From: Firmicutes bacterium UBA3572 | GTDB taxonomy: Bacteria; Bacillota; Desulfotomaculia; Desulfotomaculales; Desulforudaceae | DNA length: 64,000 nt | Assembly (NCBI GenBank): GCA_002375985.1 | Contig: DFNH01000036.1 | Location: 1-64,000 of the forward strand | Direction of reading: 5' to 3' | Shown: positions 52,783 through 61,477 of the stretch, piece by piece | Layout: every line of letters begins with the position of its first letter | How positions within the stretch are numbered: the first letter of the stretch is position 1 | Notes under the pieces: model-generated | Database searches by the model: none | The model's input: only the letters and a program-made list of their open reading frames with translations | What the model was told of the DNA's origin: nothing | Translations under genes and position numbers: made by a program

Positions 52783-52838
52783 TATTTCAATCTCCTCGGC
52801 CTTGGAGTTATCCACAAAACATGCCTGTCCCCTTTTCG

Positions 52839-54104
52839 CTAGGCCAGGCGGGCAAGGGCGGCCTGCCAAGTGCTTTCATCGGCCCGCCAGGGCCCGATGG
52901 AAGCCAGGGACAGCTTTTCGGGACGAAACAGCCGCTCGCTAACGGCCACAATCTGCGCCAGCTCTACTTTAGCCAGCTTCTCCACGATCTCCTCCGCAGT
53001 GTGGACCCGGCCGAGATACAACTCCGACTTCCCCAGCCGGTTCATACGGGCCGTAACACTTTCCAGGCTGAGCAAAAAGCTGCCTTTGAGTTGCTCCTTG
53101 CTCCGCGCCAATTCTTCTTTGGTCACGCCTCCCGAGCGGATATCGTTCAGTTCGGCAAACACGATATCCAATACCGTCCCGACGTTCTCGGCGCTCAGCC
53201 CGGCGTAAATTCCAAATAGACCCGTATCCCGGTAGGAGCTGTGATAAGAAAAAATGTTATATACCAGGCCCAACTCTTCCCTTACCCGCTGGAAAAGGCG
53301 CGAACTCAGCCCCCCACCCAAAATGGCGTTAATAACCTGCAGGGCGTAAATGTCGTCATCGTCCAGGCGCAGGCCCTGGGCACCGATACACAGGTGTACC
53401 TGTTCGGTATCTTTCTCGCGGCAAGTGGAGCCCGAAAAAGGTTCGGGACTCGTCAGCACGCGCGGCGGGACTTGTCCGCGGGCCTTGCCGAAAACGGCAT
53501 CAAGGCGTTCAACCAGCGGCTCGTGCCGGATGTTTCCCGCCGCCGCGATGACCATCTTTCCCTGGCGGTAGTGCTGATCATAGTAGGCCAGGATGTCCTC
53601 CCGGGACAGGTTTTTAACCACTTCGGCCCGGCCGATGACCGGCCGCCCAAGGGCGTGCTGCCGCCAGAGGGTCTGCGCCAGGACGTCGTGCACTAACTCA
53701 TCCGGGGTGTCTTCGTACATTTTGATTTCTTCTACAATCACATTTCGTTCGCGCTCTACGTCTTCCGGCAAAAATCGGGAGGCGAACAGCATATCACTGA
53801 TAATATCAACGGCCAGGTCCAAATGCTCGTCCAACACCCGGGCGTAGTAACAGGTGTATTCCTTGGTCGTAAAGGCGTTGAGCTGTCCGCCGATCTGGTC
53901 GAAGGCTTCCGCTATCTCCTTGGCCGAGCGGGTGGCCGTACCCTTAAACAGCATGTGCTCGATAAAATGGCTGATACCACTGGCTTCTTCGCTTTCGTAT
54001 CGGGAACCCACATCAACCCATACACCGATGGCTGCCGACCGAACGTGGGGAATTTCTTCGGTCAAAATGGTGGTACGGTTGGACAACGTAACCTTGCGTA
54101 TCAT
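52839..54104 (-). CDS. M16 family zinc peptidase (MlpA/YmxG-like)
   Basis: 421 aa from ATG 54104, behind GGAGGCGG. The inverted zinc motif HFIEH (HxxEH) is in SGISHFIEHMLFKGT, with a downstream Glu about 75 residues later. The C-terminal half is the inactive M16 repeat. The open frame up to 54419 overlaps the deacetylase gene and is not coding. Equivalent to ymxG beside pnp in Bacillus. Confidence 0.9.
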   Translation of the reverse strand: MIRKVTLSNRTTILTEEIPHVRSAAIGVWVDVGSRYESEEASGISHFIEHMLFKGTATRSAKEIAEAFDQIGGQLNAFTTKEYTCYYARVLDEHLDLAVDIISDMLFASRFLPEDVERERNVIVEEIKMYEDTPDELVHDVLAQTLWRQHALGRPVIGRAEVVKNLSREDILAYYDQHYRQGKMVIAAAGNIRHEPLVERLDAVFGKARGQVPPRVLTSPEPFSGSTCREKDTEQVHLCIGAQGLRLDDDDIYALQVINAILGGGLSSRLFQRVREELGLVYNIFSYHSSYRDTGLFGIYAGLSAENVGTVLDIVFAELNDIRSGGVTKEELARSKEQLKGSFLLSLESVTARMNRLGKSELYLGRVHTAEEIVEKLAKVELAQIVAVSERLFRPEKLSLASIGPWRADESTWQAALARLA

Positions 54105-54202
54105 TCTGCCGCCTCCTGCGCCTCGGTCTAATTTGCACAATGGGTGGTTATTCGCTTCCAACGGATGAATTCCTCCATAATAATGAAAACGGAGCGGTAG
54201 GA

Positions 54203-54952
54203 TTAGGGCGCATCGTCTTTGCCGGCGGCCAACAGCTGGCTCACGGTGATCAGGTCGTAACCGTCCCGCTTCAGTTCCTTGATGATCGTCGGCAGAGCCT
54301 CGGCGGTAGCCGCCAGCGGGTGCATCAGCACAATGGCACCCGGGTGAGCCCGGTTCACCACGCGTGCCGTGATGGCATCGGCATCGCGCAGTTTCCAGTC
54401 CAGGGTATCGACACTCCACAGAATGGTCCGGTAACCGGCATTTTCGGCCGCGGTCAATACCGCCGGGCCGCGCTCACCGTACGGTGGCGCGTAAAGCTCG
54501 GTCCGCCGGCCGGTGATTTCCTGAATCACCCTTTCAGCCCTTTGGATGTCCCGCTGGTTCAGGCTAACCGAAAGCTGATCCGGGTGCGGATGCCCATAGC
54601 CGTGGTTCCCGATTTCGTGACCGGCATCGGCCATCTGGCGCACCAGTTCGGGGAATTGGGCCGCCCACCGCCCGGTAACAAAAAAAGTGACACGGACGTT
54701 TTCTTTCTGTAAAATTTCCAGCATGCGGAGCACGAATTCCTCGCCCCAGTCTACGTTTACGGTCAGCGCCACTTTGTTCGTGTGCTCACCGCCGTGGTAA
54801 ACCGGCTGCTGGAACGTGGGTACGGCCTCCCGCCACGGCATCCAACAACCAAACAAAACCAATACCGCACCCACAAGCGTCAAAACCGTACTCAGGCGCA
54901 AACCCGCCCCCACCCCCTTCTTTGAAATGCATATGCGCCGGGCAGAGGCCAC
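54203..54952 (-). CDS. Polysaccharide deacetylase family protein, YlxY-like
   Basis: 249 aa. An N-terminal membrane anchor/signal segment spans about 18-38 (LSTVLTLVGAVLVLFG). The NodB domain has TFFVTGRW and GHEIGNHGYGH with the H-x3-H zinc pair. The usual catalytic T-F-D-D is replaced by TVNVDWG, and the third motif is YAPPYGERG. Such changes are known in the YlxY group, which lies beside pnp and the M16 gene in spore formers. Activity is uncertain; a cell-wall or cortex role is likely. Confidence 0.82.
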   Translation of the reverse strand: MASARRICISKKGVGAGLRLSTVLTLVGAVLVLFGCWMPWREAVPTFQQPVYHGGEHTNKVALTVNVDWGEEFVLRMLEILQKENVRVTFFVTGRWAAQFPELVRQMADAGHEIGNHGYGHPHPDQLSVSLNQRDIQRAERVIQEITGRRTELYAPPYGERGPAVLTAAENAGYRTILWSVDTLDWKLRDADAITARVVNRAHPGAIVLMHPLAATAEALPTIIKELKRDGYDLITVSQLLAAGKDDAP

Positions 54953-54960
54953 AACACCCG

Positions 54961-54985
54961 AAAAACAAAAGGCCCCGGAGGGGCC
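54961..54985 (-). terminator. intrinsic terminator after pnp
   Basis: Minus strand GGCCCC-TCC-GGGGCC followed by TTTTGTTTTT, 9 bp past the pnp stop and just before the deacetylase start. Compact GC stem with T-tail, convincing. Confidence 0.85.
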
Positions 54986-54994
54986 CCGCTTCCT

Positions 54995-57223
54995 CTAATT
55001 TTTGTTAAACCTTGACCGCATGCCTTTACCCTTTCCGGAACGCCCGGGAGGCCTCTGGTCAGAGCGACCCGTTTCCTTTGCGGCCGTCTCGGGCTCCATG
55101 GCTTCCTTCTTGGAAAGCTTTAGCCGCCCCTGGTTATCGTATCCGATGGCCTTGACCAGGATCTGGTCACCTTCCCGACAGACGTCCTCCACCCGGCGCA
55201 CACGTTTATGCGCCAACTGCGAAATATGCACCAGGCCGTCTTTACCAGGCAGCCCCAGCACGCCCGGAATTACCTCCACAAAAGCGCCGAAGTCCATAAC
55301 CTTGACCACCTTGCCCAGGTAAACCTGACCAACATTGACTTCGGCGGTAAGCGCCTGGATGATCTCCAGGGCTTTTTGACCATCTTCGGGGTTGGGCGCG
55401 GTAATGTATACCCGGCCGTCGTCCTCAACGTCTATCTCCACGTTGGTGGTTTCGGTGATCTTCCGGATGATCTTGCCTCCCGGGCCGATGATGTCGCGAA
55501 TCTTCGCCGGGTCGATATTGATCTGGATGATCCGCGGTGCCCGCGGGGACAGTTCCGGTCTGGGTCCGGGGAGCACTTCCTTGTACTTGTTCAGGATGTA
55601 CAAGCGGGCCTCCCGGGCCTGAGCCATGGCCTGGGCCAATATCCGGGCGTCGATGCCGGCGATCTTGATGTCCATCTGCAGGGCGGTGATCCCCGCTTCG
55701 GTACCGGCGACCTTAAAGTCCATGTCGCCAAGGTGGTCCTCCGCACCCTGGATGTCGGTCAGGATAACGACCTCATCCTCTTCCTTAATGAGGCCCATGG
55801 CGATTCCGGCTACCGGCGCTTTGATCGGCACGCCGGCGTCCATCAGCGCCAGACAACTGCCGCAAACGCTGGCCATGGAGGTCGAACCATTGGATTCCAA
55901 CACTTCCGAAACAATTCTGATGGTGTACGGAAATTCATCCTCTGGGGGCAGGACGGCCTCCAACGCCCGGCCGGCCAGCGCACCGTGGCCGATTTCGCGC
56001 CGGCTTGCCGAACGGATCGGACGTGCCTCGCCGGTGCTGAAGCCGGGGAAATTGTAATGGTGCATAAATCGTTTGGTCTCCTGCGTATCCAAACCGTCCA
56101 GTATCTGTTCATCCCGCACGGCCCCCAGGGTAAGCACCGAAAGCACCTGGGTCTGTCCCCGCCTGAACAGACCCGAGCCGTGGGTGCGGGGCAAAACACC
56201 GACCTCGACGCTGATATCCCGGATTTCGTCGGGCCGGCGTCCGTCCAAACGTACTTTTTCTTTGAGCACCATCTCCCGGACGGCCTCTCTCTCCAGCCGG
56301 TTGACCAGACGCCGGATGGCCGCCTCCTCCTCGGGATAGTGTTCCAGCACCGCAGCGGCGATCTCCTCTTTGGTGTTCTGCAGGTGTTCGTCACAGGCCT
56401 GTTTGCTCAGGCGCTGGTCACGGCAGAACCGCACGGCCGCCACCATTTTTTCCCGGCCGGCTTCCGAGACCGCCTCGGCCAACGCGGGGTCCGGTTCGAC
56501 GTCGGGGATTTCAATCTTGGGTCGCGCCAACCCTAAGGATTCGGCCTCCGCACGCACGGATTCCACCCAGTCGACGATTCGCTTGATCTCCGCGTGGGCC
56601 TTGGTCAGCGCCTCGACCACCACCGATTCCGACACTTCCCTGGCGCCCGCCTCGACCATATTGATTGCTTCGCGGGTGCCGGCCACGGTGAGGTGTAAGT
56701 CTGACTTCTGGTCCTGCTCCAGAGTCGGATTCACGACCAACTCGCCGTCAACACGCCCGATGATCACCCCGCCGATCGGCCCCTGAAACGGTATATCCGA
56801 GATCGTAAGCGCCACCGAAGCACCCAAAATGGCCGTAATGGCCGGCGAACAATCCTGTTCCACCGACAGCACCAGCGCAACCACGTGCACGTCCTGTGTA
56901 AAACCTTTCGGGAAAAGCGGCCTGATGGCCCGGTCGATCAAACGCGCTGAAAGTACCGCCTTCTCGCCGGGACGGCCCTCGCGCTTTAAAAAGCCCCCCG
57001 GTATGCGTCCGACCGCGTAGTGCCTTTCTTCGTAGTCCACGGTGAGCGGAAAGAAATCCAGCCCTTCCCGGAGGGCCTGGCGGGTGGCGGTAACCAGGAC
57101 CATGGTATCCCCATACCTGGCCAGTACGGCCCCGGAGGCCTGTCCGGCCACGCGGCCGATATCTACACTGAAGGTGCGGCCTCCGATTTCTATTGCTCGT
57201 CGCAAAAATCCTTGCTCCAACAT
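54995..57223 (-). CDS. pnp: Polyribonucleotide nucleotidyltransferase
   Basis: 742 aa. Two RNase PH domains (about 12-145 and 325-460; the second holds the phosphate/metal residues DFKVAGTEAGITALQMDIK near 500). A KH domain (about 555-615; IGPGGKIIRKI) and an S1 domain (about 622-690; VGQVYLGKVVKVMDFGAFV) follow, with a basic tail. Phosphorolytic 3'-5' exonuclease of mRNA decay. ATG behind GGAGG. Confidence 0.98.
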   Translation of the reverse strand: MLEQGFLRRAIEIGGRTFSVDIGRVAGQASGAVLARYGDTMVLVTATRQALREGLDFFPLTVDYEERHYAVGRIPGGFLKREGRPGEKAVLSARLIDRAIRPLFPKGFTQDVHVVALVLSVEQDCSPAITAILGASVALTISDIPFQGPIGGVIIGRVDGELVVNPTLEQDQKSDLHLTVAGTREAINMVEAGAREVSESVVVEALTKAHAEIKRIVDWVESVRAEAESLGLARPKIEIPDVEPDPALAEAVSEAGREKMVAAVRFCRDQRLSKQACDEHLQNTKEEIAAAVLEHYPEEEAAIRRLVNRLEREAVREMVLKEKVRLDGRRPDEIRDISVEVGVLPRTHGSGLFRRGQTQVLSVLTLGAVRDEQILDGLDTQETKRFMHHYNFPGFSTGEARPIRSASRREIGHGALAGRALEAVLPPEDEFPYTIRIVSEVLESNGSTSMASVCGSCLALMDAGVPIKAPVAGIAMGLIKEEDEVVILTDIQGAEDHLGDMDFKVAGTEAGITALQMDIKIAGIDARILAQAMAQAREARLYILNKYKEVLPGPRPELSPRAPRIIQINIDPAKIRDIIGPGGKIIRKITETTNVEIDVEDDGRVYITAPNPEDGQKALEIIQALTAEVNVGQVYLGKVVKVMDFGAFVEVIPGVLGLPGKDGLVHISQLAHKRVRRVEDVCREGDQILVKAIGYDNQGRLKLSKKEAMEPETAAKETGRSDQRPPGRSGKGKGMRSRFNKN

Positions 57224-57297
57224 AGGCGTGCGTTTAACCTCCTGTTTCCTTCTATCTGTTCCCCAATGCCAGCTTCATCCCCTGTACAGCAAGAAGC

Positions 57298-57314
57298 AGG
57301 GGGCTATGCCCCCT
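57298..57314 (-). promoter_or_regulatory. hairpin at the rpsO stop
   Basis: AGGGGGC-TAT-GCCCCCT, 7-bp stem overlapping the rpsO stop codon, in the 89-bp gap before pnp. It lacks a clear T-run. It could be a partial terminator or the structured leader through which pnp is often autoregulated. Confidence 0.45.
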
Positions 57315-57582
57315 ACTTTCTTAGCCCTAACTCCTGGATGAGCTTACGGTAACGGTCGGGATCGGAATGACGCAAGTAGTTCAAAAGCGCGCGCCGCTGG
57401 CCGACCATCTTGAGCAGACCACGCCGGGAGTGAAAATCTTTCTTGTGCACCTTCAGGTGCTCGGTGAGCTGGTTGATTCTCTCGGTGAGAAGGGCTACCT
57501 GGACCTCCGGAGAACCGGTGTCGTTCTCGTGGATCTTAAACCTCTCGATAATCGCCTGTTTTTGGTCTGCCGTTAAAGACAA
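57313..57582 (-). CDS. rpsO: Ribosomal protein S15
   Basis: 89 aa, normal size. TTG start with GGAGGT upstream gives MSLTADQKQAIIERF. The family block HENDTGSPEVQVALLTERI is complete, then DFHSRRGLLKMVGQRRALLNYL. It binds the central domain of 16S rRNA. Directly upstream of pnp, the near-universal order. Confidence 0.98.
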   Translation of the reverse strand: MSLTADQKQAIIERFKIHENDTGSPEVQVALLTERINQLTEHLKVHKKDFHSRRGLLKMVGQRRALLNYLRHSDPDRYRKLIQELGLRK

Positions 57583-57669
57583 TGCCGGATACCTCCATTT
57601 TTATTTAAGTAAATTCCCGCCGGCCAAGCAAAGCGCCGGAGATTCGCCAAGCCTAGCCGGCAGTTCATC

Positions 57670-57891
57670 TTACATACCAATGACCGTGATTACCAAGCGG
57701 CCACTCGGAATATCCTTGGCTACCACGTCAAACATGCGCCCGGATTTGGCAAAAAAACCACGAAAGCGAGTAGCTGAAGGAATATGACCAGGAATGCCAC
57801 TCACCGTGCTGATAATGTCCTCCACGGTAATGTCCTCCTGGCGCAGGTCCTTAAGCCGCTTACGCGCGTGCTTGGTAATAATTATCTGCAT
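57670..57891 (-). CDS. DUF4258-like small protein, possible toxin
   Basis: 73 aa. ITKHARKRLKDLRQEDITVEDI (in pieces HARKRL and ITVEDII) then GRMFDVVAKDIPSGRLVITVI fit the DUF4258 pattern, a RelE/BrnT-like small fold often found in toxin-antitoxin pairs. It lies between the conserved neighbours ribF and rpsO, with another small gene 16 bp upstream. Function not shown. Confidence 0.65.
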   Translation of the reverse strand: MQIIITKHARKRLKDLRQEDITVEDIISTVSGIPGHIPSATRFRGFFAKSGRMFDVVAKDIPSGRLVITVIGM

Positions 57892-57907
57892 ACCTCGCTT
57901 CCCTTAC

Positions 57908-58120
57908 TTAGGTTTCCTTTTCCGCCAGGAACGCATACAGGGCGTCTGAAAAGGCGCTGATTTTGGCTTCCTCGGCGCCCATGCCGGTGGTGGAGGCCAA
58001 GTACAACGCTTCAAGCTCTGCTTTCAGGCGTTGAAACTCCTCGCTCAGACAGATGAATGCAATGTGGTCGATCCACTTCTTCATCTGGTCCTCGGAAAGG
58101 TTGTACTTGGGAAACCCCAC
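57908..58120 (-). CDS. small hypothetical protein, possible partner of the DUF4258 protein
   Basis: 70 aa, GTG start behind GAGGTGGG. Mostly helical sequence (FQRLKAELEALYLAST, EEAKISAFSDALYAFLAEKE). Ends 16 bp before the DUF4258 gene, so probably one transcript. No DNA-binding motif is obvious, so an antitoxin role is only a guess. Confidence 0.6.
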   Translation of the reverse strand: MGFPKYNLSEDQMKKWIDHIAFICLSEEFQRLKAELEALYLASTTGMGAEEAKISAFSDALYAFLAEKET

Positions 58121-58219
58121 TCTTACCCACCTCTATTTCCCGACTTATTTTAGCACAGCCCCAACAGGTGTGTAAACGCTATAACTTCCAGATATACATA
58201 TACGGCACCCATAAACCCG

Positions 58220-59155
58220 TTATTCGCAACCTCGGGCCTGGTTGATGTCGCATTCTATCTGCCGCACCAAATCGTTCACCGAGTCGAAGTGGCGTTCTCC
58301 CCGGATATACCGGGTGAAGTAGACCCGCATAGCCTGTCCGTAAAGATTACGCGCGACGTCGAACAAATGAATTTCAATCCGCCGCACCGGGTTTTCGGTT
58401 ACAAACGTCGGCCGGTAACCGATGTTGGCCACCCCCGCAAAGACACTTCCAGCCATCGCTACTCTAACGGCATAAACCCCGGTCGCCGGCACCAAAATAC
58501 TCCGGTCCGCTTCCAGGTTGGCCGTCGGGAACCCCAGTTTCCGGCCCCTGCCGTCGCCCGCCATCACCACTCCGTCGATAAACGGCGTATATCCCAGGTA
58601 GGTACGTGCCTCCTCGACCCGACCTTGCATCAGCAACTCGCGGATGAGAGTGCTCGACACCACTTCGCCACCGACTTCCACGGGGGGAATAACATTAGCC
58701 TCATAGCCGTAGGTCCGGGAGAATTGGACCAACGTGTCCGGACCGCCCCGCCCGCGGTGCCCGAAAGTGTAATTGTAACCGACGAAAACGCTGATCGCCC
58801 CCAGCTCGCCCCACAACACCTCCCGAATGAACTCCTCGGGAGAAAGCCTGGCAAAGTTGGGTTCAAAAGGTATTCTTAGCACCAGCCGGACGCCCAGCTC
58901 AGCGAAGATTGTCTCCTTAGCTTCCTGGGTCAACAGAAGCGGGGGCGCACTTTCCGGCCGCAGTACCGCCAACGGATGGGGATGAAAGGTAAAGATCGCC
59001 GGGACACCACCGAGCTGGCGCGCCCGCTCAACCATCCGTTGAATCAACTCCCGGTGTCCCAGATGCACACCGTCAAAGTTGCCCAGTCCGACCACCAGTC
59101 TTGGATAAGTATGTTTTAGGTTCTTAAACGAGGTCTTAAGATCCAATTGCTTCAT
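58220..59155 (-). CDS. ribF: Bifunctional riboflavin kinase / FAD synthetase
   Basis: 311 aa from ATG 59155; AGAAGGG touches the start, and TTG at 59146 is an alternative. The N-terminal nucleotidyltransferase has VGLGNFDGVHLGHRELI, with later GYNYTFGHRGRG and SSTLIRELL. The C-terminal flavokinase has GRGRKLGFPTANL. Makes FMN and FAD from riboflavin. Follows truB, as in many bacteria. Confidence 0.96.
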   Translation of the reverse strand: MKQLDLKTSFKNLKHTYPRLVVGLGNFDGVHLGHRELIQRMVERARQLGGVPAIFTFHPHPLAVLRPESAPPLLLTQEAKETIFAELGVRLVLRIPFEPNFARLSPEEFIREVLWGELGAISVFVGYNYTFGHRGRGGPDTLVQFSRTYGYEANVIPPVEVGGEVVSSTLIRELLMQGRVEEARTYLGYTPFIDGVVMAGDGRGRKLGFPTANLEADRSILVPATGVYAVRVAMAGSVFAGVANIGYRPTFVTENPVRRIEIHLFDVARNLYGQAMRVYFTRYIRGERHFDSVNDLVRQIECDINQARGCE

Positions 59156-59160
59156 CCCTT

Positions 59161-60096
59161 CTAACCAAGCTCCCGGTGCTCGGAACGCACCCAAACCGGC
59201 TTGAAGACCTTGGCACCCTGAGCACCCTCGGCCAACCGGGCTACGGCCAACAGGTGCTTACCGTCGCTCAAGCGAACCAGTTCAAGGCTACGGTCAGGGG
59301 CCGGAAGATCGGCTACTCCGGGAGGATACAAAGGTCGGCCGGAAAGCACCGCCTTCACGGCTCCGGACTTAACCTTGACTACCGGCAGATGCTGGAGGGC
59401 CATGTCAATGGGTACCAGGACTTCGGACCACCGACTCTCCGCGGCCAGGGCGCTGATTTCTTCCAGCGTTCGGGCCGTGGTAATGCCGAACGAACCCACC
59501 GCCGTGCGAACCAGAAAAGACATGAAGGCGCCACAACCCAGGCGGTCGCCGATTTCGGTGCACAAGGTGCGGATATAAGTGCCTTTACTGCAAGCCACAT
59601 CCAGGACCAACCGCGGATGTGCGGCATTCTCCCGCCTCACCGCCACCAGCCGCAAACGGTAGATCTTTACCGGACGCGGTTCGCGGGGCACTTCCACGCC
59701 ACGACGGGCATATTCGTAAAGCTTCTTGCCCCCGATCTTGCGCGCGGAGGTCATCGGCGGCACCTGGGTAACCGGACCGGTCAGCCCGTCCAAAACCGCC
59801 CTAAGGCGCTCATCGTCCAGGCGGTCCACCGGCCGGACCCCCGTAATCTCCCCCTGGGCGTCGCCCGTAGCGGTAGACACGCCCAGCACCAACTCCACGC
59901 GGTACTGCTTGTCATCCGGCATAAACTGGATAATCCGGGTCGCCCGTCCGACAAAAACAACCAAGACCCCGGCGGCCAAAGGATCCAGGGTGCCGGCGTG
60001 GCCGACTTTCCGGAGCCCCGTTTTCTCCCGGATGACATCGACCACATCGTGGGAGGTCATCCCCGGGGGTTTTAAGACGTTAAGAACCCCTTCCAT
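59161..60096 (-). CDS. truB: tRNA pseudouridine-55 synthase
   Basis: 311 aa from ATG 60096 (GGAGG 6 nt upstream, overlapping nrnA). N-terminal GVLNVLKPPGMTSHDVV and the catalytic Asp in GHAGTLDPLAAG; later YIRTLCTEIGDRLGCGA. Makes the T-loop pseudouridine of tRNAs. Confidence 0.97.
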   Translation of the reverse strand: MEGVLNVLKPPGMTSHDVVDVIREKTGLRKVGHAGTLDPLAAGVLVVFVGRATRIIQFMPDDKQYRVELVLGVSTATGDAQGEITGVRPVDRLDDERLRAVLDGLTGPVTQVPPMTSARKIGGKKLYEYARRGVEVPREPRPVKIYRLRLVAVRRENAAHPRLVLDVACSKGTYIRTLCTEIGDRLGCGAFMSFLVRTAVGSFGITTARTLEEISALAAESRWSEVLVPIDMALQHLPVVKVKSGAVKAVLSGRPLYPPGVADLPAPDRSLELVRLSDGKHLLAVARLAEGAQGAKVFKPVWVRSEHRELG

Positions 60097-61078
60097 CACA
60101 AGCCTCCGCCACGGCCTTTTCCACGGCCGCTACCACCTGCATCTCGACCTCCGCCAAACTACCCGGCAACGTGCAGCCGGCGGCCCGGGGATGGCCGCCA
60201 CCCCCAAACGCCGCCGCCAGTTGGCTGACATCAATCCTGCGCTTGGACCGAAAACCGACCTTGATCTGATTGTCCGGCATTTCCCGGAACAACAGACCAA
60301 CTTCCACACCCTTAATGGTACGGGTGTAATTAATGAGGTTCTCGGCATCGGCCTGGCCGCTGCCGGAGGCCGCCTCCATCGACCTGGTCAGTTTCAGCCA
60401 AGCGATACGACCGCACTTGCTCAGACGCAGCGTGCCCAAAACCAGGTGCAGTAACCTGATCACCGCCACCGGTCGTTCATCATAAATCTTGGTGCTGATG
60501 GCGGCCACATCGATACCGTGCTCGATCAAACGCGCCACCCGCCGATGTGTGTCCGGTCCGGTATTTTCGTACCGGAACGAACCGGTATCGGTCAAAATCG
60601 CCGTGTACAAACAGGCGGCAATCTCGGGCGTGAGGGCGACTTTCAGCAGCTCGGCCAGATCAAACACGATTTCGCCCACCGCCGCCGCCGCAGGATCAAC
60701 ATAACTTAAATCCGCAAAGGGGATTGCCGAGAGGTGATGATCCAGGTTTATCACCCGAATGCCGGGCTGTGACAACAACGGCATTACCGCCGGCCCCAAT
60801 CGGTCGGGCACCGAACAGTCCAGGGCAATCAAAGCGTCATAGTGACCGTCAGGAACGCGTCCCACATGGATACGGTCTGTGCCGGGTAAAAAGCGGTAAT
60901 TTGCCGGGATTTCATCCTGGCTGACTAATGTGGCGGCCACCCCCAGTTTTTCCAGAATCAGACCAAGGGCCAGCGTGGAACCGATGCTGTCACCGTCCGG
61001 CATTACGTGTCCGGCCAAAACCGGCCTCTTTACCCGTCGCAACTCCGCGGCAATTTCCTTGAGGCTTTGCTCAGGCAT
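60080..61078 (-). CDS. nrnA: Bifunctional oligoribonuclease / pAp phosphatase NrnA
   Basis: 332 aa from ATG 61078 (ATGCCTGA overlap with the rbfA stop). DHH phosphoesterase: HVMPDGDSIGS, NLDHHLSAIPF, and the DHHA1 domain with FGGGGHPRAAG. Degrades short oligoribonucleotides and dephosphorylates pAp. Its place between rbfA and truB is standard in Firmicutes. Confidence 0.96.
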   Translation of the reverse strand: MPEQSLKEIAAELRRVKRPVLAGHVMPDGDSIGSTLALGLILEKLGVAATLVSQDEIPANYRFLPGTDRIHVGRVPDGHYDALIALDCSVPDRLGPAVMPLLSQPGIRVINLDHHLSAIPFADLSYVDPAAAAVGEIVFDLAELLKVALTPEIAACLYTAILTDTGSFRYENTGPDTHRRVARLIEHGIDVAAISTKIYDERPVAVIRLLHLVLGTLRLSKCGRIAWLKLTRSMEAASGSGQADAENLINYTRTIKGVEVGLLFREMPDNQIKVGFRSKRRIDVSQLAAAFGGGGHPRAAGCTLPGSLAEVEMQVVAAVEKAVAEACDGRGS

Positions 61079-61430
61079 CCTGTCTTCCGGGCTGCCCCTT
61101 TCTGAGGTCGTCAATGAGCCTAATCAGTCTGGCCCCTTCATCAATGGAACGGTCCAACACGAAAGTGACCTCCGGCGTGTGGCGCAGGCGAATCCGCCGG
61201 CCGAGTTCGGTGCGCACGAAACCCTGCGCGCGCTGCAGGGCCCGCCACGTATCCTCTTGCTGCGCTTCGTCGCCAAACACACTTACATAAATCTTGGCGT
61301 AACGCAGGTCGGTTGAAACTTCGACCGTGGTCACGCTTACAAAGCCAATGCGCGGATCCTTCATGGTCCGGAGTATTTCGGACACTTCTTTTTTGATCAC
61401 TTCGGCCAGCCGTTCGGGTCTATGAGGCAT
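61071..61430 (-). CDS. rbfA: Ribosome-binding factor A
   Basis: 119 aa. MPHRPERLAEVIKKEVSEIL start, the DPRIGFVSVTTVEVS core, AKIYVSVFGD and LRHTPEVTFVLD are typical. A KH-fold protein that helps mature the 30S subunit 5' end. It follows infB by 47 bp, within the infB-rbfA-nrnA-truB-ribF run. Confidence 0.97.
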   Translation of the reverse strand: MPHRPERLAEVIKKEVSEILRTMKDPRIGFVSVTTVEVSTDLRYAKIYVSVFGDEAQQEDTWRALQRAQGFVRTELGRRIRLRHTPEVTFVLDRSIDEGARLIRLIDDLRKGQPGRQDA

Positions 61431-61477
61431 CGGGCCACACCTCCTGTATGGATGTGTGTGAGGTGGTCAACCGCCGC

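Noticed and set aside
54105..54419. N-terminal extension of the M16 peptidase
   Set aside because: Overlaps the deacetylase gene out of frame; the peptidase has its own GGAGGCGG-ATG at 54104 and standard length from there.
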